From the NCBI GenBank assembly GCA_945870325.1, contig CAMBRQ010000019.1:1-49653 (forward strand): a DNA stretch of 49,653 nucleotides, in the 5' to 3' direction. The stretch's first letter is position 1. The number at the start of each line of letters is the position of its first letter. This DNA comes from an uncultured Dorea sp. (GTDB taxonomy: Bacteria > Bacillota > Clostridia > Lachnospirales > Lachnospiraceae). The notes beneath the pieces are model-generated. The model searched no databases. It saw only the letters and a list, made by a program, of their open reading frames with translations, and had not been told where the DNA came from. Position numbers and translations under genes: made by a program. This document shows positions 42,670 to 49,653 of this stretch, piece after piece.

Positions 42670-45600
42670 TTACTCCCCATAAATAATCTTAAGAAACCCT
42701 TCTGCCGTCTCGATAAATTGTCTGTGTCTTGGGTTTCCTGTTATCTCATACAGTTTCTCGGATTCTGACAACATCTCTTCTGCATACTCTGCCTTCTCAG
42801 ATACCGATACCAATTTATTCCGGATCATCTGATACAGCACGAAAATATAGGTATCCCATATCTGGACATTCTTCTGTTCTTCAAGAAGCGATTCATATAG
42901 TTCCAGGCTTTCTCTGCCGATGTCTAATGATTTTTTCGTGTACTCCTCGCCGTCGAGTGCACTGTATATCTGCAAAAGCCTCGCAAGACACATTCCATGA
43001 TAATTCTTGTGTTCTGTATCCGGTCTCTCTTCCATGAATATCCTGCCTATGCGGTATGCCTTTTCATACAATTCCAATGCCCCGGCAGTATCCTGCTTCT
43101 GCGACAGATAGAGATCTCCCATATTGACACAATTCTCCATCATCCTCAGCCGGTAGATATATCGTTCCTCCTCCGATCTCTTTTCTGATGGAAGAGTTTC
43201 GATCTCCAATACAACTTTTTCCGTAATATTTAATGATTTCTCATAGAGTTCGAGTGCCGCCGCTTCGTAATCCTTATCTTCACCGGCAAGTCTCCGGTAC
43301 ACATTGGCAAGTTTTCGATAACATTCCTCCAGGGCTTTCACCATATACGGCGCGCTTGCTTCCTGGACCAGGCGTTCCCGGATCTCGATTGCCTGATTGT
43401 ATCGATTGGCGGCATGCAGAATATTCTCCTTCCCACCGAGTTCTCTCAATACATTCGCCGACTTGTTACAGTCAATTGCCAGTACTTTCCATGCGTCGAA
43501 CGTGTCAAGTGCTCCTGCAATCCGCTCTCCAATCTCGACTGCCGCCTCGTAATATTCCAATGCTCTCTGAAGACAGGCAATGTCTTCTCGCCCCCTGTAG
43601 ATATCTCCCATTCTCTCATAACAGATTCCAATGTCTCTCTGATCCTTGATTAAGCCAGATTCTTCACAGAGCTGCTGCCAGAAGCCGATCGTCTTCTCAT
43701 ATAATTCCAATGCCTGCTCACACGCTTCCTGTTCTCCAAATGCTTTATATATACCTGCAGTTTTCTGACTACTGATTGCAAGCCCTCTTAAGATCTCACA
43801 TCTGCTCATCCTTCCAGTAAGGGTCTCCCAGATCGCCGACTCCTGCTGATATAATTCCAAAGCTTGCTTAAGATGCTCCCTATCCCCATATTCCTGATAA
43901 ATATCCGCAATCTTCTCATATGCCACCGCCACACGCTTTTTATTCGCCGCAGTACCGGTTTCCCGGTCAAGTCGTTCAGATAATCTCAGATTCTGTTCGT
44001 AGTGTTCCAACGCCCTGTCCAGATTCTCTCTTCCTCCAAGCCTGCGGTATACATTGCCAGTCGACTCATAGGCATATGCCAGATGTTCTCTGCTTTTTGC
44101 CGTATCCAGTTCCCTCTCAATATCACGATAGTTTTCTAATGCCTCTTCATACTTCTCAAGCGCTGTCTTAAGATTTTGATCCCCCTGTAGTGTATAACAG
44201 ACGTCTCCAATGTTCTGACAGAAACCCGCAAGCCAGCCTCGGCATTTTGCACTGTCATCTTCGAGGACCATTTCTTTCAGAATCGCATCCCCTCTAAGAA
44301 ATAATTCCAATGCCTTACAGAGCCCTTCTCGACTGCCAGAATCCTTATAAATGAACGCGATTCGCTCCAGATATCCGACGAGCATACGTTTACTTTCAAA
44401 TGTTCCAAGCTCGGATACTATATTTTTCTGAATTTCCAGCCCTTCTTCATATAGATGCAGCGCTTTCTTAACATCCTGCTCCTTCCCAAGTGCCCGGTAC
44501 ACATCTCCCAGATTCTCAAGACAGGAGGTCACAATCCTTCTGCTCACCGCCTGATCAAGCTCAGCCATCAGTTCACGCCCAAGCTTAAGTGCTGTCTCAT
44601 ACATCTGTCTTGCCTGATTCAGATGCCCTACATCCTCATAACTCTGGTATACCTCTGCCATTCCAGAATATGCTGCGATCAGTCTGCTCTTGCTTCGCAC
44701 AGTCTTAAGCTCGAAGTCAAGGCATTTGCGGATTTCCAGTGACTTTTGCTGCAGTTCTTCCGCTTCACTTAGCTGTTCTTTCAGGGAGAGATATACTCTT
44801 ACACATCCGGCATAGCTGTCGGCAAGTATTTCTCTCTCAGCGTCAATCTCTGCTTCCTTCACATACTGTTCTCCAAGTGCACTGACTTCCTGATACAGTC
44901 CAAGTGCCTTTCTAAGGTTCCTGGCATCACTTTGGTCACAGCAAACTTCTGCAAGATCCAGACATACTCGCATATAGGGTATCCGGCTCTGTACTGCTTC
45001 CATCTTCACAAGCTCCGCCCAGATGAACTTTGCTTTTTCATACATGCAGTGCGCTCGTTCAAGATACTCTGGAGTTTCGAATTTGCGATACGCAGAACCT
45101 GCCATACTATATCCATATGCAAGTCTCCCTTTGCTTGTTACCGTCTCCTGCTCAGCAGCAAGGCTCTCCCAGATCTTCACAGCTTTCATGCCTGACTCTA
45201 TCGCAAGTTCGAGAGTCTTCCTACTTCCCCTCTCCCTATAATTCTCAGCAATTCTGTAATATATGGCCGCCAGCGCATTCCTGCTCTGTGTTGTCTTCAA
45301 TTCTTCGGTTATCGCAGACTGTATCCTTAGGGCTTTGTCAAACATCTCAGCAGCCAATCTCAGATTCTCCGCTCCTGCCAGAAGCTCATAGTTCTCTCCC
45401 GTCTCTACGGCATATGACGCCAGAACCTCCTTGCTATGCGGCGTCTGCTGCATCAGGGTCACCTGCTCCTGAACATCCATGGCTTTCTGATACATCTCAA
45501 GCGACAGTTTAAGATTCTCCCGATCGTTTAAAATTCTGTACGCCTCTCCCATTCCGGAATAAATAGGCGCAATACGAGCGATGCTGTCCGCAGTATTCTG

Positions 45601-48531
45601 CTCTCTGACAAGCTGTTCCTGGACAGCCAGTGCCTTTTGATACAGAGTCAATGCTTCGTTAAGATTCTCCCTGTCTTCAAACTGTCCATAGACGGACGCG
45701 ATGCGATGATAAATTCGATTCAGATCGTTCTTGCTTCTCGCCGTTCCAAGTTCCTTTACAAGCTGTTCACAAATCTTACATGCTTCCTGATACATTGCAA
45801 GACTCTTCTGCCGGTCATTCCCTGTCCTATACGCATCATAGACATCTCCCAGGTCGATATAACTGGCCGCCAGGTCTTTACGGCTCGCCACAGATTTGTC
45901 CCTGCTTGCCCTGCACCTGCGATCCTCCAGCACCTTTTGATGCAATTCCAATGCACAGTCAAGATCTTCCCGCCCTCCAAACAGCTCGTAGATTATTGCG
46001 ATACTTCTGTATAAATCCGTTATTTTCTCTCTGTTCGCACTTGTTTCCTTCTCTTCTGCAATCTCCATTCGAATCTGAAGCGCACGCTGATACATCTCAA
46101 GTGCATGATTAAGATCTTCCATACTGCCAAATATTTTGTAGATATTTCCCACATCGGCTAAGGCAGATGCCACCTGAACCTTCCTTGATGGAGTCGACTC
46201 TGCCTGTGCAAGTTCCTCTCGAATCTTAAGTGCTCTCTGATACAACTCAAGCGCCTTTTCAAGAGACGCCTGACTTCCGTCAGTCTCATAGATATACCCC
46301 ATATAATAGCAGGCATATGCCAATCTGCTCCTACTTGCCAAACTCTGCTCTTCCTGATCAAGCTTCTCCCGGACCTTAAGCGCTTCCAGGTACATGACAC
46401 GGGCACGCTCAAGGTAGTCCCTGCTGTCATAGATCTCATAGATATCACCCAGTGTATAGCAACAGGTCGTCACATCCCGCCTGGCCTGCGCAGTCCCCTG
46501 CTCTGCTTCCAGACGCCTTGCGAGAGCGAGCGTCTCAGTTACAATCTTCTCCTGCACTTTAAGTTCCTTCTGAGAACTTCCAAATGCCCGGTCCAGATCA
46601 TAATTTACAAACATCAGAACCTCATGTTTCGCACCGTATGACGCTCCGTCTGCAAGAATCCCGCACATCATCCTGCCATCATCCTGCATAGAGAATTCAT
46701 AGATGTCCTTTGCTGCCAGATCCATAATCGCATCCTCAGACTGATATTCATTGATATAATGTACAAGGAATTTCTTATCATCCGCATTGCAGCAATGATA
46801 CATAATCTCCTGTATTCGGACAGCATCATGAGAATCCAGCCCTTCAAAATGTCTCAGGATATTGCGGTGCAGCAGCTGCTTCTGTGTACATTCTGCGAGA
46901 AATCCCTCCCGGATACTCTTATGTGCGAAATCATAACGCCCGTCATCACGCAGGATGAAGAAACTTCTCATATACTTAATGAACAGCGAGAAATCCAGAC
47001 TGTTCCACAACACCCCTTCTTTCGCGAGCAGAACTTCCAGATCACTCTCCCGAAGCCCGTGCCTGGAAACGGCGATATACATAGCTGCCATCCTTGCCAG
47101 CATTCCTCCGATACGTGTTGCCGCCGTATTTAATATATCTACACACACGCCATGCAGTGTATCCGATGCCGCTTCCACTAATTCCAACTGATGTGCCGTG
47201 ATCGCCGACATTCCGTCTCCATGAGCCGTGATATCATCGAAATCACTTTTGTTCATCATTACCAGCCGCTGGATCAGAAGACTGAGATACAAGGGACTTC
47301 CTGACGCCTCCTTTTCAATCATCTTATCAATCACACAATTCTCCAGCTCACGCCCGAGAAAATGAGTAATGCCTTTTACTACCGCCTGCTTATCAAGATT
47401 TTCAAGAGGCTTTACTTCTTCTATCTCCCGGATAGACGGCAGAGCAAATGTATCCAGACAGGATATGACCATTCTGACTTTTTCTGAGAGGTTGGTTGGG
47501 ATAAACATGAGCTTATCGCGAGCCTCATCTGCAAAAAGCTGATCTGCAGCATCAATGAATATGACCAGCGTCTCCCCGGCATTTGCCTCGTAGTAAGCAA
47601 TCAGTTCCGCCATTTTATCTGCCCACATGCGGACACTGTTATTTCCAACGCTCTGGGGACCCTTAGTATCAGCCTGATCTCCCCCTGTTTTTATAGCATT
47701 TTCCTTTTCACTCTCTTCACGATGTGGAAGAAAAAAATAATCTTCTATGTAATAGACAATATTTTTTATGAGGTCGAGAGTATCGTCACTCCTAGAGGTA
47801 TTACCACAGAAAAATGGAAGAACATGATATCCTTCTTCTCGAAGTTTCACGGCAAACCGGCTCATAAGCGTACTCTTTCCACTTCCTGCCATGCCTTGCA
47901 GTACAAGAAGCTTCTGTCCATGCTCAAGCTTCTCCCGATAATCTTCGATCATATTTTCCCTGGCGCTAAACTGTGCTGCTTTCTGTCCGGCGTAGTTCCA
48001 CTGAGCCCTCTGATCCTTTTCGAACGGAGTGAGCCTCGCATATTCCTGCCACTCATCTGTAAGAAGCGCCTTCACATCCTGTGTCACAAGTTCCACAAAG
48101 CCATCAAGACCGGTGATCGTTCCCTTATCCTTATCCCAGCCCACGGTATAATACTTGACTCGTCCACCTGCCAGTTTCTCGATCCGGTCTTTGAGAACCT
48201 TAAGTTTCTTCGCATGACGCTCACTCTCCGTCTTGTAGATGTCAGGCATATTCTCATTTTCAAAATCACGAAAATAAAAGAGAGTCCGAGCAAGCTGCTC
48301 CTTCCTGCTAAGTGCACCATATTCAATCTCCAAGGCAGTTACGCTTTTCTCCAGTTCCTTAAGTTCAAAATCCGCCTTTGCTTTAATCGTCTCTGATATC
48401 AATTGTTCTTCCGGAATCCATCCATAGCGCTCCCCAAGGATTACGATCATATACGGACGACAACGGTCAATCTCATCCAGACAGACAGACCGACAGCACC
48501 TTACGTGACCCCTCCTCATTCTCAAGATCAC
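42670..48531 (-). CDS. Giant NACHT-TPR (NLR-like) NTPase, frameshifted from its DUF4062 head
   Basis: The open frame is 1953 residues, but its first about 16 codons are out of the ancestral frame. The true protein reads from DEIDRCRPYMIVILGERYGW (end of DUF4062) onward. Residues 60-200 are charged helices. A NACHT/STAND-type NTPase has Walker A GMAGSGKST (213-221) and Walker B TLVIFIDAADQLF (321-333). A helical region follows to about 640, then about 24 TPR-like units of roughly 50 residues each (pattern NLxxALELYQKALxIxEQL) to residue 1940. It has no other frame break. The architecture is like signal-transducing STAND/NLR proteins, several of which are phage-defence sensors; the role here is unproven. 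The 5' piece with the good start is at 48473-48682. Confidence 0.88.
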   Translation of the reverse strand: MILRMRRGHVRCCRSVCLDEIDRCRPYMIVILGERYGWIPEEQLISETIKAKADFELKELEKSVTALEIEYGALSRKEQLARTLFYFRDFENENMPDIYKTESERHAKKLKVLKDRIEKLAGGRVKYYTVGWDKDKGTITGLDGFVELVTQDVKALLTDEWQEYARLTPFEKDQRAQWNYAGQKAAQFSARENMIEDYREKLEHGQKLLVLQGMAGSGKSTLMSRFAVKLREEGYHVLPFFCGNTSRSDDTLDLIKNIVYYIEDYFFLPHREESEKENAIKTGGDQADTKGPQSVGNNSVRMWADKMAELIAYYEANAGETLVIFIDAADQLFADEARDKLMFIPTNLSEKVRMVISCLDTFALPSIREIEEVKPLENLDKQAVVKGITHFLGRELENCVIDKMIEKEASGSPLYLSLLIQRLVMMNKSDFDDITAHGDGMSAITAHQLELVEAASDTLHGVCVDILNTAATRIGGMLARMAAMYIAVSRHGLRESDLEVLLAKEGVLWNSLDFSLFIKYMRSFFILRDDGRYDFAHKSIREGFLAECTQKQLLHRNILRHFEGLDSHDAVRIQEIMYHCCNADDKKFLVHYINEYQSEDAIMDLAAKDIYEFSMQDDGRMMCGILADGASYGAKHEVLMFVNYDLDRAFGSSQKELKVQEKIVTETLALARRLEAEQGTAQARRDVTTCCYTLGDIYEIYDSRDYLERARVMYLEALKVREKLDQEEQSLASRSRLAYACYYMGYIYETDGSQASLEKALELYQRALKIREELAQAESTPSRKVQVASALADVGNIYKIFGSMEDLNHALEMYQRALQIRMEIAEEKETSANREKITDLYRSIAIIYELFGGREDLDCALELHQKVLEDRRCRASRDKSVASRKDLAASYIDLGDVYDAYRTGNDRQKSLAMYQEACKICEQLVKELGTARSKNDLNRIYHRIASVYGQFEDRENLNEALTLYQKALAVQEQLVREQNTADSIARIAPIYSGMGEAYRILNDRENLKLSLEMYQKAMDVQEQVTLMQQTPHSKEVLASYAVETGENYELLAGAENLRLAAEMFDKALRIQSAITEELKTTQSRNALAAIYYRIAENYRERGSRKTLELAIESGMKAVKIWESLAAEQETVTSKGRLAYGYSMAGSAYRKFETPEYLERAHCMYEKAKFIWAELVKMEAVQSRIPYMRVCLDLAEVCCDQSDARNLRKALGLYQEVSALGEQYVKEAEIDAEREILADSYAGCVRVYLSLKEQLSEAEELQQKSLEIRKCLDFELKTVRSKSRLIAAYSGMAEVYQSYEDVGHLNQARQMYETALKLGRELMAELDQAVSRRIVTSCLENLGDVYRALGKEQDVKKALHLYEEGLEIQKNIVSELGTFESKRMLVGYLERIAFIYKDSGSREGLCKALELFLRGDAILKEMVLEDDSAKCRGWLAGFCQNIGDVCYTLQGDQNLKTALEKYEEALENYRDIERELDTAKSREHLAYAYESTGNVYRRLGGRENLDRALEHYEQNLRLSERLDRETGTAANKKRVAVAYEKIADIYQEYGDREHLKQALELYQQESAIWETLTGRMSRCEILRGLAISSQKTAGIYKAFGEQEACEQALELYEKTIGFWQQLCEESGLIKDQRDIGICYERMGDIYRGREDIACLQRALEYYEAAVEIGERIAGALDTFDAWKVLAIDCNKSANVLRELGGKENILHAANRYNQAIEIRERLVQEASAPYMVKALEECYRKLANVYRRLAGEDKDYEAAALELYEKSLNITEKVVLEIETLPSEKRSEEERYIYRLRMMENCVNMGDLYLSQKQDTAGALELYEKAYRIGRIFMEERPDTEHKNYHGMCLARLLQIYSALDGEEYTKKSLDIGRESLELYESLLEEQKNVQIWDTYIFVLYQMIRNKLVSVSEKAEYAEEMLSESEKLYEITGNPRHRQFIETAEGFLKIIYGE

Positions 48532-48682
48532 CGGTGTTCACACCCCAACGCAGATCACAGAAAGAGATACTTTCACCATATGCTGCCGCATATTCATTCA
48601 GATCAGGAAGAACCTTCTCGTGCATAATGTCCCTCTCATAATGCATGTCTTTAAATGTACTGGATACGAAAATCGTCTTCAT
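48473..48682 (-). pseudogene. N-terminal DUF4062 fragment of the split NACHT-TPR gene
   Basis: 69 codons with the gene's proper start: ATG 48682 after AGGAGG. The sequence begins MKTIFVSSTFKDMHYERD and continues through CDLRWGVNTGD, both typical of DUF4062 (a TIR-like Rossmann domain found before NACHT modules). It ends KVLSVCLSG-stop, whereas the next frame continues VCLDEIDRCRPYM as expected. Removing one CAGA unit at 48478-48489 joins both frames without losing a residue. As it stands, ribosomes starting here stop early. Confidence 0.85.
48478..48489. repeat. (CAGA)3 tetranucleotide tract at the frameshift
   Basis: Three tandem CAGA units (TCTG on the coding strand) lie exactly at the junction of the two frames. 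Two units give an intact gene; three put the head out of frame. Such tracts change by slipped-strand mispairing, though three units is short. Confidence 0.8.
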
Positions 48683-48772
48683 AGCATTTCCTCCTGCTTA
48701 CTATAATTTACCCCCAGAAGACATAAGGGGGCTTCATCCCTTTTGTCCACTGAGGGTACTCTTATCCTTATA

Positions 48773-48957
48773 TTACATAAATGCTCTTTTGATACTGTCA
48801 TAGTGAAGGAATATTCCTTCCTCTGCCAGCACCTTGATCTCTTCCAAGGAAGCGATCTTTACCCGTCAGCCTCTTCTTGAATTTTAACATCTGACCCATC
48901 AAAATCCAATACACTAATTATAGCCCATTCATGCTTTTTCAACAATCTATAGTTATC
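48773..48957 (-). pseudogene. Possible decayed small ORF (two frames)
   Basis: Minus strand, 48957 leftwards: a frame reads DNYRLLKKHEWAIISVLDFD ... EEADG then stops. Two bases later another frame reads IASLEEIKVLAEEGIFLHYD and ends AFM at 48773. Both look coding in composition, and one small indel would fuse them into about 60 residues. No start codon with RBS and no family were recognised. It may be a gene remnant or chance. It lies between the ppdK terminator and the NACHT-TPR gene; the rest of 48683-49039 shows only the terminator. Confidence 0.25.
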
Positions 48958-48968
48958 CCGACTTCACA

Positions 48969-48995
48969 AAAAGCCCCGCCATAAATGACGGGGCT
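48969..48995 (-). terminator. Rho-independent terminator of ppdK
   Basis: AGCCCCG (48972-48978) pairs with CGGGGCT (48989-48995), followed on the minus strand by UUUUU. It lies about 45 bases past the ppdK stop. Confidence 0.9.
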
Positions 48996-49039
48996 AAATG
49001 TTTCAATAATATACACTTCAACAATAAGGTCTTAAACTC

Positions 49040-49653
49040 CTATTTCTGAGCGATAGCTGCCTGTGCTGCTGCCAAGCGAGCAATCGGTACACGGAATGGT
49101 GAACAAGATACGTAGTCAAGACCGATCTTGTTGCAGAATTCTACAGAAGATGGATCTCCGCCGTGCTCTCCACAGATACCGATGTGAAGTGCCGGATTAA
49201 CTGGCTTTCCTAATGTGATAGCCATATCCATTAACTTACCAACACCTGTCTGATCAAGTTTAGCAAATGGATCATTCTCGAAGATCTTAGCATCATAGTA
49301 AGCGTCTAAGAACTTACCAGCATCGTCACGAGAGAATCCGAATGTCATCTGTGTCAAGTCGTTAGTACCAAAGCAGAAGAAGTCAGCTTCCTTAGCAATC
49401 TCATCAGCTGTAAGAGCCGCTCTTGGGATCTCGATCATAGTACCAACTTCGTATTTCAGATCTATGCCTGCTGCTGCAATCTCAGCGTCTGCTGTCTCAA
49501 CAACGAACTTCTTAACATATTTTAACTCTTTGATATCGCCGATCAATGGGATCATGATCTCTGGCTTAACTGTCCAGTCAGCGTGTGCTTTCTGTACATT
49601 GATAGCTGCACGGATAACAGCCTTTGTCTGCATCTTAGCAATCTCTGGATAAG
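49040..49653 (-). CDS. ppdK: Pyruvate, phosphate dikinase, C-terminal part (cut by window edge)
   Basis: The frame runs off the right edge (YPEIAKMQTKA is read through 49653), so the gene is only partly in view: about 204 codons of the C-terminal PEP/pyruvate TIM barrel. Visible marks are MIPLIGDIKELKYVK, GTMIEIPRAALTADEIA, FFCFGTNDLTQMTFGFSRDDA, and the catalytic loop GICGEHGGDPSSVEF with the active Cys. PPDK interconverts pyruvate, ATP and Pi with PEP, AMP and PPi, central to PPi-linked glycolysis in gut clostridia. Its ends match PPDK rather than PEP synthase. Confidence 0.95.
   Translation of the reverse strand, partial: YPEIAKMQTKAVIRAAINVQKAHADWTVKPEIMIPLIGDIKELKYVKKFVVETADAEIAAAGIDLKYEVGTMIEIPRAALTADEIAKEADFFCFGTNDLTQMTFGFSRDDAGKFLDAYYDAKIFENDPFAKLDQTGVGKLMDMAITLGKPVNPALHIGICGEHGGDPSSVEFCNKIGLDYVSCSPFRVPIARLAAAQAAIAQK

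Noticed and set aside
45030..45512. Long plus-strand frames opposite the TPR array
   Set aside because: Repeated codon use in the TPR gene leaves antisense frames open; no family features.
47722..48396. 224-codon plus-strand frame opposite the NACHT domain
   Set aside because: It is antisense to the conserved NTPase region and has no RBS or recognisable domain.
48473..48531. Programmed ribosomal frameshift joining DUF4062 to NACHT
   Set aside because: No X-XXY-YYZ slippery heptamer or clear downstream pseudoknot was found at the junction; the extra CAGA unit explains it better.

Overview
The window looks like chromosomal DNA of an anaerobic low-to-mid GC Firmicute, most likely a gut Lachnospiraceae (Dorea/Blautia/Mediterraneibacter-like). 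The evidence is an AddAB rather than RecBCD nuclease, strong AGGAGG ribosome-binding sites, a NiaR-controlled nadABC operon, FeoAB, a pyruvate phosphate dikinase, a DUF6465 protein, and ssrA encoding a tag of the clostridial type. The species assignment is an inference; no search was run.

Layout. 1-8.1 kb: a large palindromic element, then a leftward addB-addA-DUF1294 operon, then another palindrome. 8.1-12.2 kb: a leftward pair of a DapF-family protein (both catalytic cysteines replaced by serine) and a GNAT acetyltransferase, a divergent AraC-type regulator, hflX, and a TPR lipoprotein. 12.2-17.1 kb: a metal-efflux block with two P1B-type ATPases and an ArsR/SmtB repressor, with two different candidate operators. 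17.1-24.9 kb: a lipoamide dehydrogenase carrying an internal 11-residue duplication, ung, hisF-hisH, a two-component system, and an ECF sigma/anti-sigma pair with a recognisable self-type promoter. 24.9-26.0 kb: a very small type I toxin-like gene inside an inverted repeat, then ssrA (tmRNA). 26.0-29.5 kb: a CmpB-type membrane protein with a repeated coiled coil, and feoAB under a Fur-like box. 29.5-30.3 kb: two palindromic elements facing each other. 30.3-35.0 kb: PHP hydrolase, small and larger membrane proteins, WYL regulator, Lys/Ala-rich DUF6465 protein and a putative Mn/As permease. 35.2-38.2 kb: a PEP/pyruvate-binding protein with a KaiC-like N-terminus, then two more palindromes. 38.2-42.5 kb: cytidylate-kinase-like protein and nadA-nadB-nadC-niaR. 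42.7-48.7 kb: a giant DUF4062-NACHT-TPR (NLR-like) gene split by one extra CAGA tetranucleotide. 49.0 kb to the end: the 3' part of ppdK.

The most notable signals are these. (1) Six long multi-branched palindromes lie in intergenic space. Three (elements 1-3) clearly share end motifs, while their long arms differ in sequence yet remain self-complementary, as expected for a structured RNA or a palindromic mobile element under pairing constraint. (2) The roughly 2,000-residue TIR-like/NACHT/TPR sensor is interrupted only by a (CAGA)3 tract, suggesting a reversible or very recent frameshift. (3) A compact type I toxin-like locus has complementary mRNA 5' and 3' ends. (4) A DapF homologue lacks both catalytic cysteines.

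Many genes are leftward and grouped in short operons with stop/start overlaps. The palindromes lie next to operon 3' ends, so one simple role for them is as bidirectional transcription barriers.
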